Below are positions 32,341-41,655 of a stretch of 49,036 bases of DNA, piece after piece. The stretch's first letter is position 1; every line of letters begins with the position of its first letter. This DNA is from Candidatus Saccharimonadota bacterium (lineage in GTDB: Bacteria > Patescibacteriota > Saccharimonadia > Saccharimonadales > OFTM59): contig JAJDCL010000001.1 of NCBI GenBank assembly GCA_029260875.1, positions 1-49,036 of the forward strand, written 5' to 3'. Below the pieces are notes generated by a model. That model searched no databases. It was not told the DNA's origin and saw only the letters and a program-made list of their open reading frames with translations. The position numbers were made by a program, and so were the translations under genes.

Positions 32341-32547
32341 GACCTATTACTATAACATGCCCCTTAAAACCGGTGTTACTTAAACATAAGCTTGACAACA
32401 TAAAAACATGAGCGTAGCGTGGAGTGTATGGTAAATGCGCCTTTAGGTTGAGGAGTTTTGGCACTCCATTGTGCTGCATTTTTTTGGCCACAGCGTGCAT
32501 GCGCCAACAAAAGTAAAACCCTTAAAAGCAATACTAAAACCACAAAC

Positions 32548-32588
32548 AATCAGACCTCCTTAGATCGCAAAGGGAGGTCTGATTTTAA
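32548..32588 (-). terminator. Intrinsic terminator of the Pif1-like gene
   Basis: A 12-bp stem AATCAGACCTCC/GGAGGTCTGATT with a 13-nt loop, directly after the stop at 32590. The rest of 32341-32547 contains GGAGTG/CACTCC complementarity and no recognisable gene. Confidence 0.8.
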
Positions 32589-32589
32589 T

Positions 32590-34143
32590 TTATGGCTTTA
32601 CAATATTAATTGGTTTAGGGCCTGAAACGTGCTCTGAGATAATCTTCATAACATCAGTTCCATACTTTTCAAGCTTGTGACTACCGAACCCTTTAATACC
32701 TAATAGAGCCTGCGAAGATGCAGGGGGCTTAGCTGCGATAGCCGCCAGTACGCTGTCGTGGGCAACTATATAGGCTGGCATGCCCTCTGCACGGGCGCGC
32801 CTCAATCGCCACAATTTTAGGTCAGACAATAATAATTCGTTCACAATTGGCGAAGTCTCTTGCGACAAAGCTGATTCTTCGGCCACCTCAGATGTATTAA
32901 CGGCCAATTCTGCAGAAGCAGCCCGTAGACCTCGGTCCAGGTCATAGATCTGTTCGTGCATGCGTAGTGCCATGTTATTGATTCCGCTCAAAAACAGGCC
33001 GTCTAAGCTTCGTACCCTAGACAGCGCGACATAACCCATGCCGGGTGTAAATGATTTACTTAGGTCAATTTCAGCTGCGTCCAAGCTCATCCCCTGACTT
33101 TTATGAATAGTGATTGCCCATGCTAGCCTGAGCGGTAATTGTGCCACTTCAGCCCGCACCCGGCCGTCTTCCTCTAGCTTCCAGCTATGAGGAACAACTT
33201 TTACTTTTCGCTTACTGCCTGATAGCTGCACAACCGGCTCGTTATCAAGAAATTCAATAACACGGCCGCGAGTACCGTTATAAAAGCCGGCCGTCGGATT
33301 ATTAGCTACGAACATAACCTCCGCGCCAGCTTTAAGCTCTAACAACTCTGGCGCCAGTACGCTGCGCCGGAGTTGTTCGACTTTTGCAGCCGAACCTTTG
33401 GTTTCCATCTCATACTCATAAGATTCGTTTGTAATTGCGGCTAAGTGCCGCTGGTTTACCGTATCAATATCTACATTGTGCGCATAAAGCCGTGTTACCG
33501 GCTGACTTTCTAACGGTTTAGTTCCCGTGCGTTTTTGCAACAACTCCTCGTGAACGCTGTCCAGCTCGCCACGGCGCATAGCTTCTAGCAGGTCCAACAG
33601 GCCGTCTTCTTGTTGGCGATGCTGCTCCGCCAAGTAACAAATCTTTGGGTCTAGCTCTTGCCAGGCTTCAGAAAGATGAACGAAGTCCATGGCGCTGTTA
33701 TCACGGTTTACCGGCGGCAGCTGGAATAAGTCCCCAACCAAGATAACCTGTAAACCACCGAATGGCCGTTCGCTTTTGCGTAGTAACTTGCATGTGTCGT
33801 TGACCATGTCCAGCCGCCGCCCATGCAGCATTGATACTTCATCAATCACCAATACGTCGGTTGTGTTGTAGCGCTTTACAAGCCTGGAGTTGCCGACCAG
33901 CTGCTGGCGGTCACGTGGGCCTAATTCTTCGCGTATGCCAAGGCCGGACCAGGAATGAATCGTAGTGCCGCCAATGTGCGTCGCCGCAATTCCCGTACTA
34001 GCCGTAACAGCCACTGTATTGCCCGTCTTAACAGCACGCTTGACGAACTGGTTTAGCACATATGTTTTCCCAGAGCCGGGAGGCCCAGTTAAAAAAACTG
34101 AGTCACCACCGAGCATAACCCCCAAAGCCTGCGCCTGTTTCAT
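32590..34143 (-). CDS. Pif1-family helicase with C-terminal HRDC domain
   Basis: 517 residues. Walker A FLTGPPGSGKTYVLNQF, motif Ia VTASTGIAATHIGGTTIHSW, Walker B VLVIDEVSML, motif III ILVGDLFQLPPV, LAEQHRQ (motif IV), AITIHKSQGMSL (motif V) and GYVALSRVRSLDGL (motif VI). An HRDC-like domain occupies about 440-510 (LLLSDLKLWRLRRARAEGMP, LLGIKGFGSHKLEKYG). These 5'-3' helicases unwind G-quadruplexes and forks. TACAAT lies 9 bases before the ATG. Confidence 0.85.
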   Translation of the reverse strand: MKQAQALGVMLGGDSVFLTGPPGSGKTYVLNQFVKRAVKTGNTVAVTASTGIAATHIGGTTIHSWSGLGIREELGPRDRQQLVGNSRLVKRYNTTDVLVIDEVSMLHGRRLDMVNDTCKLLRKSERPFGGLQVILVGDLFQLPPVNRDNSAMDFVHLSEAWQELDPKICYLAEQHRQQEDGLLDLLEAMRRGELDSVHEELLQKRTGTKPLESQPVTRLYAHNVDIDTVNQRHLAAITNESYEYEMETKGSAAKVEQLRRSVLAPELLELKAGAEVMFVANNPTAGFYNGTRGRVIEFLDNEPVVQLSGSKRKVKVVPHSWKLEEDGRVRAEVAQLPLRLAWAITIHKSQGMSLDAAEIDLSKSFTPGMGYVALSRVRSLDGLFLSGINNMALRMHEQIYDLDRGLRAASAELAVNTSEVAEESALSQETSPIVNELLLSDLKLWRLRRARAEGMPAYIVAHDSVLAAIAAKPPASSQALLGIKGFGSHKLEKYGTDVMKIISEHVSGPKPINIVKP

Positions 34144-34180
34144 GTGTGACCTATTGTAGCAGTTACCGTATGAACAAAGC

Positions 34181-35218
34181 CTAGTGCGATATTAAAAATG
34201 ACCAAACAACATCACTTGCAATGATATCTTGGCTTGTTTTGCCGATTATTCTTACTGGGAGGTATTGTCTACCGCTTGGCCAAGTGTGACCCCCGCCAAT
34301 AATCCGATAAAGAACCGCCTCGTGCCCGCTATTTTCTACGCTCCAGCGCTGAACACGAGTATCGTCATTTGTATCAGTGTCTGGTAGGTCTCGCTGAATT
34401 AACTTATCTGGACCCGCACCAATGGCATGCGCCCAGTGCATTAATGCTGTTTCGGCCGGTACAACCCTGCCACCGTTTTTAATATTCCCAATAAGTGTAA
34501 TATCACCACCTTGGTATGGGACGATCGGATCATCCGTACCGCTCATCATCAATGTAGAAACAGGACGAGACGGGTGGCATTTATCATAAATAGGCTCCGG
34601 TATGGAGCCGGCAACCATGACAGCGGCCGTGATCGTATCGGCCTTTTCGCACAATATTCGACTAACCATCATTGCGCCATTTGAGACGCCAACAAAATAC
34701 ACTTTGGTTGGATTGACTTGATATTCTTGGGTCATCTTGTCCACCAGAGCCGACAGAAAACCCACATCATCGATGTTGGCCCTAGATCTAGACCCAACAG
34801 TATTCCCATCATGCCATTGCCGGCCATAACCATCCGGGTAGATAAGAATCGCGTGAGTCTGGTCGGCCAGTGGTAATAACGTGTTTTTTGTTAGCGAATC
34901 AACCGCGGAACTCGTCTCCCCGCCACCGTGCAGAAACACTACAAGTGGATATTTACTGCCATCAGCTTTGTATTCTTTGGGCAAGCGCAGCAGATATGTC
35001 CGGTTCAGATCGCCATGACGCATTGTCTGTTGTACTTGCATACCAACCTGCGCTGGGCCAGTCTGGTAGCCTGTTGGTGGCTGCACCTTCCAGTGCCGAA
35101 ACCATAACCCACCGCATAAAATCACCAAGGCAAGTACAGCCAGTATATATTTAGTCCTGAGAGGTGTGAGTCTTAATTTCTTCTTGTGATCTGACATATT
35201 TGTAAGCCTGTGACTCAT
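34181..35218 (-). CDS. Alpha/beta-hydrolase esterase, PHB-depolymerase/feruloyl-esterase type (LpqC-like)
   Basis: 345 residues. An N-terminal helix (KYILAVLALVILCGGLWF) exports or anchors it. Oxyanion region VVFLHGGGETSS, nucleophile elbow FVGVSNGAMMVS (Ser), acid in MMSGTDDPIVPYQGG and His in IIGGGHTWPSG give a full triad. The fold is that of esterase PHB depolymerases. The substrate may be plant or host esters, or polyester; the outside location suits nutrient scavenging. Start may be Met1 or Met8. Confidence 0.75.
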   Translation of the reverse strand: MSHRLTNMSDHKKKLRLTPLRTKYILAVLALVILCGGLWFRHWKVQPPTGYQTGPAQVGMQVQQTMRHGDLNRTYLLRLPKEYKADGSKYPLVVFLHGGGETSSAVDSLTKNTLLPLADQTHAILIYPDGYGRQWHDGNTVGSRSRANIDDVGFLSALVDKMTQEYQVNPTKVYFVGVSNGAMMVSRILCEKADTITAAVMVAGSIPEPIYDKCHPSRPVSTLMMSGTDDPIVPYQGGDITLIGNIKNGGRVVPAETALMHWAHAIGAGPDKLIQRDLPDTDTNDDTRVQRWSVENSGHEAVLYRIIGGGHTWPSGRQYLPVRIIGKTSQDIIASDVVWSFLISH

Positions 35219-35230
35219 TCAAGTTTGCGC

Positions 35231-35869
35231 TTATTGTGATAGTCGTTCAAGTTCGGGCTGCGTCCAAGAGGCAATCAGTTCGTGACCTTCATCATTTGGG
35301 TGTAGTCCATCAGCCAATAGATTTCGACCCTGGTTCAGCATCCTCAAAAACTTGTCATGAATCGGGACAAAAACAACTTCCTTGCGCTGTGCAGATTGCT
35401 TGATTGTGTCTTCAAATAAGTTAATCCTATTGTTCAGCCATTGGGTGTCTTTGCCTCGGGCATATTTCCAAGGGTTGGTCAGGCTTTCATCTACAGCTGT
35501 CAGTCCGTCGCAAATAATCTTGCTAGTAAAATTTTTTGCTTTATCAATAATTCGTTCGTAGGTTTCCTGGAAGTCATAAACTTCACTAGCCACAGCCGTA
35601 CCTTTAAGGGCCGCATCGTTAGTTCCGGTTGCCAGTACAATAATCAGCGGCTCTATATCGTTAAGACGGGCTTTGACCTCGTTTTCAAAACGATCACACA
35701 AAGACTGCACCGAGTCACCGCTAACACCTAGATTAAAGACCGTTGTCCGTTCACCGTCTATATTTTCTAGCGTTTTTTGGTGATAGTCATTAGCAATTCG
35801 CGCAACCCAGCCGCCCTGGCTGTCAAAAAAACCTTGAGTAATACTCCCTCCAAAAATCAAAATTCTCAT
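35231..35869 (-). CDS. SGNH/GDSL-family hydrolase
   Basis: 212 residues with the four SGNH blocks: FGGSITQGF (block I Ser), NLGVSGDSV (II Gly), LATGTNDAAL (III Asn) and LADGLHPNDEGH (V Asp and His). No signal peptide, so it is cytoplasmic. Likely an esterase or acyl-hydrolase. Its ATG overlaps the aspS stop by 4 bases, so it is translated from the aspS transcript. Confidence 0.8.
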   Translation of the reverse strand: MRILIFGGSITQGFFDSQGGWVARIANDYHQKTLENIDGERTTVFNLGVSGDSVQSLCDRFENEVKARLNDIEPLIIVLATGTNDAALKGTAVASEVYDFQETYERIIDKAKNFTSKIICDGLTAVDESLTNPWKYARGKDTQWLNNRINLFEDTIKQSAQRKEVVFVPIHDKFLRMLNQGRNLLADGLHPNDEGHELIASWTQPELERLSQ

Positions 35870-37173
35870 GGCGCCAACCTGTTCATGTCGCGGGGGAAGA
35901 TGATAGCTTCTTTTACTGAATTTAGGCCAATTGTTTTCTGCACCAGGCGGTCAACACCAAACCCACAGCCACCATGCGGAGGTAGGCCAGCCTTAAAAGC
36001 TTGTAGATAGTATTTATAGCCAGGATGGTTTGGGTTAATCCCTGCGGCTTCCATTTGCTTCACAAGCTTTTCATAATTATGCTCGCGCTGGGGGCAAGTC
36101 GCTAGTTCAAGCCCTCGAAACAATAGGTCTGCCCACATGACGGTCCTGCCGTTAGGGCTTACCATGTGATAAAACTTCATAGCTTCAATGGGGAATTCGG
36201 TAACGAAGACGGCCTCGCACCCCGATTCTTTTTTGGCATACTCGCAGATCCAGCGCTCTTCAGCCGGGATCAAATCTTTTTCATCTCGCGTATCATCGTT
36301 GTTGGCTTTACTGTAAAGCTCATGCACCTCGGCTACCGTAAAACGCGGAAACTCAGATTTAAGCACAAGCTCAGGAGCATTCAGGCTTTTTAGTGATTCG
36401 CCGTGTTCTTTATAGACTCTTGTCAGCACGCTATAAACCATATCTTGAACCATATTGAGCACATCGTTATGAGATTCAATAAATCCCATCTCAATGTCTA
36501 GCATAGTAACTTCACTGGTATGTCTGGTAGTCATACTAGGTTCAGCACGAAACGCTGGGGCAATCTCATATACCCGCTCAAACGCTCCGACCATGATCTG
36601 CTTATAAAACTGTGGGCTTTGGGCGAGAGTTCCTTCCTGGCCAAAATAATCCAGCTTGAACACCTCCGCACCACCCTCGGTGGCACCAGCCAGAATTTTT
36701 GGTGTCTGAATCTCAACAAATTCTTTCTCGTTTAAGAATTCCCTAATGTAGCGGTTGAGTTTAGCCCTAATCTTAAAGATTTTTTGTTCCTGAAGGTTTC
36801 TGATATTTAGCACCCTGTTATCAAATAACGTATCTTGGTTGTCTGGCTTATGGTCAATCGGCTTGTCAATTTCAATCGCAGGTTCTTCGGTGACCGGCAC
36901 CATAACTTCTATTGTAGCGTCGTGTAGCTCTGCGCCACCAGGAGCACGAGGCTCTTCTATTACCTTCCCTGTAACAGCCAGGACAGTACCAATCTGCATG
37001 CCCCTAAGTTTTTCAATTTCGTCTTTGTCCTGGATAACTATCTGGGTTAGTCCGCTACGGTCTCGAATATTAATGAAGCTCAGTCCGCCAAGCAGGCGTT
37101 TCTTATGGATCCATCCTTGCACAAGTACCGTACCATCAATATGGTCTTGTAGTTCTCTAGCTAATATTCTCAT
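35866..37173 (-). CDS. aspS: Aspartyl-tRNA synthetase, archaeal type (probably non-discriminating)
   Basis: 435 residues, the archaeal/eukaryal length without the bacterial GAD insertion of the roughly 590-residue enzyme. The OB-fold reads VQGWIHKKRLLGGLSFINIR, motif 2 FRAEPSMTTRHTSEVTMLD, and motif 3 LPPHGGCGFGVDRLVQ. Archaeal-type AspRS often charges both tRNA-Asp and tRNA-Asn and relies on GatCAB; whether that holds here cannot be read from the sequence. It is the first gene of an operon with the GDSL hydrolase. Confidence 0.85.
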   Translation of the reverse strand: MRILARELQDHIDGTVLVQGWIHKKRLLGGLSFINIRDRSGLTQIVIQDKDEIEKLRGMQIGTVLAVTGKVIEEPRAPGGAELHDATIEVMVPVTEEPAIEIDKPIDHKPDNQDTLFDNRVLNIRNLQEQKIFKIRAKLNRYIREFLNEKEFVEIQTPKILAGATEGGAEVFKLDYFGQEGTLAQSPQFYKQIMVGAFERVYEIAPAFRAEPSMTTRHTSEVTMLDIEMGFIESHNDVLNMVQDMVYSVLTRVYKEHGESLKSLNAPELVLKSEFPRFTVAEVHELYSKANNDDTRDEKDLIPAEERWICEYAKKESGCEAVFVTEFPIEAMKFYHMVSPNGRTVMWADLLFRGLELATCPQREHNYEKLVKQMEAAGINPNHPGYKYYLQAFKAGLPPHGGCGFGVDRLVQKTIGLNSVKEAIIFPRDMNRLAP

Positions 37174-37206
37174 CAGGGGAAGTATAGCCTATCACCTCTG
37201 TTCGGT

Positions 37207-38319
37207 CTAGACCTCTATGATTTCGTCTGGCTCTTGTTGTGGGCGCGAAGCGTGGTCCTGCTCTTTGCTTTCAGATGTTTTTGGTCCTGACGAAACGATT
37301 TTTTCATCTTCTATGTGTTGCTCGTGTTCTTTTTGTGCAATTACTACCGCTACAGCTCGCATGTCTTCGTACTGGTCAAATTCATCAACGATAGGCTTGC
37401 CGACGATTTGCTCTAGCACGTCTTCAATCGTGATAATCCCAACATATTCCTCAAAGCTATTCACCACAACAAACAGGTGGTGATGGGTCTTGAGAATTGC
37501 CTGCAACGCGTCGTGCAAGGACTGTTCCTCGTGAAGGTATAAAGCTTGCTTTTTCATGACGGTTTTGACTTTGCCGCCTGCCCGTCTCCTCAACAGGTCG
37601 CGCAAGAATAAGGTGCCCGCGATGTTGTCTTCATTACCCTCATACACCGGAAAGCGCGAATGTCCGCTGGCATGAAGCTCGTCCATTACAATTGGCCCCA
37701 GGTCATCCTCTGACGACACCATCTTCACAACCCGCCTCGGCGTCATGACATCACGGATTAATTTGTCGCCGAACACCAGTGTGCTACGCATGATTTCTAA
37801 CTCAGTTTGCTCAATTCTGTTATCGGTTTGCGTCTGTTGTTGGTCGAGTAAATCCAGCAGATCTGCCTTCTCGTACAAACGAGTATGAACTGGTATGTCC
37901 CTAAAACGCCTAATCAAACTGTGCGCCCAATCAATGGGTGTATGCGTCACTGCTAATACCTTGGCCAACAACGGCGCCATCCCCCGAGCAACATTACGCC
38001 CGATTGCCGTAGCTTCTCCAGCAGACAGCCAGACAAAACCTAGCCATACAAGCAGGCCACTAGCCAAAAGCGCTAGCCAAGTTGGTAAAATGTGCGAAAC
38101 GTAGACAAAGAAACCGCCAGCGCTCAGGCCAGTGACCAACCACAGAATTGCCCGCAAACTATGCCCATAAGCTACAGCTTTATAAAGCGTGGCTGCCACA
38201 TTATCACCCTGCCTAGCACGCCGTTTGAGTTCCTTGGCAGGCACTTGGCTGTATGTACGTTGCAAACTAATGGCAATAAGCGTCAAGCCTGCAAGCATTA
38301 GAGCGGTCAAAAATCGCAT
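37207..38319 (-). CDS. CNNM/hemolysin-C-like membrane protein with CBS pair
   Basis: 370 residues. Helices in about 1-130 form the CNNM (DUF21) part, e.g. LWLVTGLSAGGFFVYVSHIL and LALLASGLLVWLGFVWLSAG. The linker LEIMRSTLVFGDKLIRDVMT leads to two CBS domains (HSRFPVYEGNEDNIAGTLF, HHHLFVVVNSFEEYVGIITI). The C-terminal CorC_HlyC domain is missing and replaced by an acidic, disordered tail. The family handles Mg2+/Co2+ efflux. Confidence 0.8.
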   Translation of the reverse strand: MRFLTALMLAGLTLIAISLQRTYSQVPAKELKRRARQGDNVAATLYKAVAYGHSLRAILWLVTGLSAGGFFVYVSHILPTWLALLASGLLVWLGFVWLSAGEATAIGRNVARGMAPLLAKVLAVTHTPIDWAHSLIRRFRDIPVHTRLYEKADLLDLLDQQQTQTDNRIEQTELEIMRSTLVFGDKLIRDVMTPRRVVKMVSSEDDLGPIVMDELHASGHSRFPVYEGNEDNIAGTLFLRDLLRRRAGGKVKTVMKKQALYLHEEQSLHDALQAILKTHHHLFVVVNSFEEYVGIITIEDVLEQIVGKPIVDEFDQYEDMRAVAVVIAQKEHEQHIEDEKIVSSGPKTSESKEQDHASRPQQEPDEIIEV

Positions 38320-38393
38320 AGTTACATCTTACGGCCCCGCTTGTGTTTTGGAAAGGCGTGATAAACTATAGGATGAATATAAGGAAGGGTTAA

Positions 38394-39029
38394 ATGAGTA
38401 AAAGATTTTTATTAGTGTTCGGTGCCATGGTGGCTATCTTTGCAGGATTGTTGCTTTTCAAAAACGATGCCCAAGCCCCTACGGTGGACGGCCAAGTGAC
38501 CAATCACACCTACGGCGAAGGCCAATCAGGTGTTACTGTCGTTGAGTATGGTGATTTTCAATGTCCGGCATGTTTTTCCTACTTTCCTCTTGTGGCTCAG
38601 GTGAAAGAAAAATATAAAGATCAAATAAAATTTCAGTTTCGGCACTTTCCGATAGTTTCGGCACACCGTAACGCCAAGGCAGCCCATAGGGCAGCCGAAG
38701 CAGCTTCCCAGCAGAGCAAGTTCTGGGAGATGCACGACCTGTTATACGCCAACCAAAAATCTTGGCAAGATAGCAACAATGCTGCTCAAGTATTTGAGGG
38801 TTACGCTAACCAGATAGGCCTTGATATAGAGAAGTACAAGCAAGACGTAGTTGACGCTTCAACCGCGGCTAATATAGATGCCGACTTCAAGCAGGGTGAG
38901 AAAGATGGGGTACAAGGTACCCCGACATTTTTCATAGAAGGCAAAAAGCACGAAACAGAGGATATCAGATCTGTGGAAGACTTTGAAAGGCTAATTGACG
39001 AAGCTATTAAGCAAAAATCTACCAGTTAG
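38394..39029 (+). CDS. Membrane-anchored DsbA-like thioredoxin-fold oxidoreductase
   Basis: 211 residues. N-terminal anchor RFLLVFGAMVAIFAGLLLF, active site YGDFQCPACFSYFP (CPAC), and cis-Pro loop GVQGTPTFFIEGK. The layout is that of DsbA/BdbD-type proteins that form disulfides in exported proteins. It would fit the many Cys-containing secreted proteins in this window and the CcdA-like protein at 11924. AAGGAAGG precedes the ATG; a strong terminator follows. Confidence 0.85.
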   Translation: MSKRFLLVFGAMVAIFAGLLLFKNDAQAPTVDGQVTNHTYGEGQSGVTVVEYGDFQCPACFSYFPLVAQVKEKYKDQIKFQFRHFPIVSAHRNAKAAHRAAEAASQQSKFWEMHDLLYANQKSWQDSNNAAQVFEGYANQIGLDIEKYKQDVVDASTAANIDADFKQGEKDGVQGTPTFFIEGKKHETEDIRSVEDFERLIDEAIKQKSTS

Positions 39030-39070
39030 TACTTGCAGGCCCTTTCAGGTACCGAATGCTCACTATATAT

Positions 39071-39101
39071 AAAATAGTCTGAAATAAATTCAGACTATTT
39101 T
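39071..39101 (+). terminator. Perfect 13-bp terminator hairpin
   Basis: AAAATAGTCTGAA-ataaa-TTCAGACTATTTT with further T. Its AAAATA-TCTGAA design resembles the hairpin at 7831-7863. Confidence 0.9.
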
Positions 39102-39408
39102 GTTCGTTGCCAAAGAGCAGACAAGCTTTTTGGGCGACGAGACCCTGTCCGAGCGTCTCATTGCTCTAATATTGCAAGTACTGTTGCCACTTTGGGCGGC
39201 GTATCTTCACTTCCACGCTTTTGCCCCTTTGTTTGATTTTTATTATTTTAATACCCTGCACCGCAGCACACTCCCTGTTCGAAGCCAAAAGAATAATTCT
39301 CCTTCAGCAGCAAACTTTTTGAATATTTTTGTCTTCGGCGTAATTGGTTCTCACTGCCAACTACTAGAAGTGATCTAAGTATCGCATAAGCGTATTATGC
39401 TCGCAAGT
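39102..39408. other. Intergenic stretch without a convincing gene
   Basis: A plus-strand frame (TTG at 39100 to 39378, 92 codons) is hydrophobic but lacks a ribosome site and begins inside the terminator. Nested complementarity AGAGCA/TGCTCT around GAGAC/GTCTC (39114-39166) and GCATAA/TTATGC (39384-39400) is visible. It could be a decayed gene. Confidence 0.4.
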
Positions 39409-39903
39409 TTATTTTTTATCTCTATTTCCAATATTTCCAAGGGGGGTTAACAACGTATTAAAGACTTGACCGGCGCCAGCTCTAATACGCTCTCGGCGAG
39501 AATGTTCGGCCTTGATTTTCGTGTGTAATTTATGCAGAGCCGGGTTAGGAGCTTGGGATTCATGCATCGTCTTAAACTGCTCGTCAATTACCGCCAGCTC
39601 TTCGTCTGTCAAATCTTCTAGGTCAACGAAAGAATCTCGTGCTTTAGTGGCGCGTATTAGTTCATCAAGCTTAAGCTGCATGGCCTTACCGTCACGATTC
39701 TGTGTATTTTGAATCAAAAACACCATCAAGAATGTGACAATAGTGGTGCCGGTATTGATAACGAGTTGCCAGGTGTCTGAAAAGCCAAACATCGGCCCGC
39801 TAACCCCCCAAACAACAACAATACTGACGGCTATTAAAAATGTGTAGGCACTGCCAGCCCAAGCTGAAACTTTGTTAGAAACAAAACGAAAAAAATTCTT
39901 CAT
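39409..39903 (-). CDS. Low-affinity iron permease family protein
   Basis: 164 residues; two helices (AYTFLIAVSIVVVWGVSG and TGTTIVTFLMVFLIQNTQNR) enclose the family loop FGFSDTWQLVINTGTT. The conserved segment QNTQNRDGKAMQLKLDELI and a charged cytoplasmic helix follow. The name comes from yeast Fet4-like proteins; iron transport by these short bacterial forms is not established. Confidence 0.8.
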   Translation of the reverse strand: MKNFFRFVSNKVSAWAGSAYTFLIAVSIVVVWGVSGPMFGFSDTWQLVINTGTTIVTFLMVFLIQNTQNRDGKAMQLKLDELIRATKARDSFVDLEDLTDEELAVIDEQFKTMHESQAPNPALHKLHTKIKAEHSRRERIRAGAGQVFNTLLTPLGNIGNRDKK

Positions 39904-39960
39904 AGTTTTTGAATGCGCTTATCCTCTTGATATACTATACAGCAAGGTTTTAAAACAAAG

Positions 39961-41655
39961 ATGGACGGACATATTTTTACCGAGATAACTCTGCTGATTT
40001 GTCTGGCAGCTGCCGTGGCGCTTATTATGCGCGCCTTAAAACAACCGCTTATTATTGGCCATATTATTACTGGGCTTATAGTCGGGCCTTCGGTTTTAGG
40101 TTGGGTGCGATCACCTGAAACCGTTTCGCTTATGGGTGAGTTCGGCATCGCGCTGCTTCTGTTTATTGTTGGTTTGGGGCTAAACCCTAAGATTATCCGA
40201 GAGGTTGGCAAGGTGTCACTATTGACCGGTTTAGGCCAAGTCCTATTTACTGTCTTTTTTGCACTGATACTGACTCGCGCCCTTGGGTACAGCACAGTTG
40301 AGTCGGTGTATATATCTGTCGCTTTAGCCTTTAGTAGTACTATCATAATCCTTAAACTTCTGAGCGATAAAAAAGAACAGCACAAACTTTACGGCAAGAT
40401 ATCCATAGGTTTCTTGTTGGTACAAGACGTCATAGCAACCTTCGCACTAGTTATGGCTTCGGCCATGGGACGAGGCGGGCTAAGCTACCATGAACTTGGC
40501 GCGCTAGCACTAAAGGGTGTCGTAGTGGGAGCTGTTATTTTTGCCATTTCCCATCTAGTTCTCAAACCTATGACTAGCTTTTTGTCTCGTTCTCAAGAAA
40601 TGCTGTTTTTATTCGCAATTGCCTGGGGATTCGGTATTGGCACACTTTTTTACGAGCTAGGGTTTTCGCTTGAGGTCGGTGCTTTGCTGGCTGGAGTCGC
40701 TCTTGCAAACCTGGCCTATGCGCAGGAGGTGGCCTCGCGGCTCAAGCCGCTTAGGGACTTTTTCTTGGTAGTGTTCTTCATAGCCCTTGGCTCCAGGCTG
40801 AATCTAGATAACTTTACGTCCTACGTAAACCCAGCACTTATGCTGTCAGTACTTGTACTTGTCGGTAACCCCATTATTGTCATGTCCATAATGGGCACAC
40901 TCGGTTATACCAAAAAAAATAGTTTTAAGGCCGGTCTAGCCGTGGCTCAGATTAGTGAGTTTTCGCTTATATTCCTGCTATTGGGTCAAAGAGGCGGCCA
41001 AATCAGCGAATCAATTGTCACGCTGGTGACGCTCGTGGCTATCATTACAATCGCTGTTTCCGCCTACATGATTACCTATTCCGACAACCTCTATAAGTTT
41101 CTTGAAAAACATCTGTCACTATTTGAAAGGCGCAAGCGACTCAGCGAGCATGAAACGCCACGCTCTTTTGACGCCATACTCTTTGGCTACAAGAAAGGTG
41201 GCAGCGAGTTCGTAAGAGTCTTCAAAAGCATCGCTAAACGCTATGTGGTTATTGATTATGATCCGGATATCACAGAAGAGCTTGAACGCAAGCAGATACC
41301 TTTCCTGTACGGTGACGCTACCGATTTGGAGATGCTAGAGGAAGTGGACCTTAGCAAAACCAGGCTGATAGTTTCACTTCTTTCCGATCATACAAGCAAT
41401 ATATCCATCCTAAAACACGTCGAGCAGGTTAATCAGCAAGCAGTGGTAGTATGTCACGCCAATACCGCCCAAGAGGCTGCAGAGCTTTATGGCTTGGGCG
41501 CTAGTTACGTAATGATGCCCGTTTACATTGGCAGCGAAAAAATCAGCTCATTCATAAAGAAAAACGGCTTTAGTAAAACCGAGTTCAAACACCACCGCGA
41601 CAAACATATTGAATATCTTCGCGCGCACTACGAAACAACCTCTGTGGGCGAATAA
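39961..41655 (+). CDS. Kef-type K+/H+ antiporter (CPA2) with TrkA-N domain
   Basis: 564 residues. About twelve helices contain the CPA2 marks QPLIIGHIITGLIVGPSVLG, FIVGLGL, ALAFSSTIIILKLLSDK and LLVQDVIATFAL. From about 395 on, a RCK/TrkA-N domain follows: DAILFGYKKGGSEFVRVF, with YKKGG in place of the canonical GxGxxG, then YVVIDYDPDITEELERK and FLYGDATDLEMLEEVDL. The weak nucleotide loop may change NAD(H) gating. It converges with nadD and overlaps it by 28 bases. Confidence 0.85.
   Translation: MDGHIFTEITLLICLAAAVALIMRALKQPLIIGHIITGLIVGPSVLGWVRSPETVSLMGEFGIALLLFIVGLGLNPKIIREVGKVSLLTGLGQVLFTVFFALILTRALGYSTVESVYISVALAFSSTIIILKLLSDKKEQHKLYGKISIGFLLVQDVIATFALVMASAMGRGGLSYHELGALALKGVVVGAVIFAISHLVLKPMTSFLSRSQEMLFLFAIAWGFGIGTLFYELGFSLEVGALLAGVALANLAYAQEVASRLKPLRDFFLVVFFIALGSRLNLDNFTSYVNPALMLSVLVLVGNPIIVMSIMGTLGYTKKNSFKAGLAVAQISEFSLIFLLLGQRGGQISESIVTLVTLVAIITIAVSAYMITYSDNLYKFLEKHLSLFERRKRLSEHETPRSFDAILFGYKKGGSEFVRVFKSIAKRYVVIDYDPDITEELERKQIPFLYGDATDLEMLEEVDLSKTRLIVSLLSDHTSNISILKHVEQVNQQAVVVCHANTAQEAAELYGLGASYVMMPVYIGSEKISSFIKKNGFSKTEFKHHRDKHIEYLRAHYETTSVGE

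Noticed and set aside
39100-39378. 92-codon hydrophobic frame as a gene
   Set aside because: TTG start within the terminator, no ribosome site, no family features.
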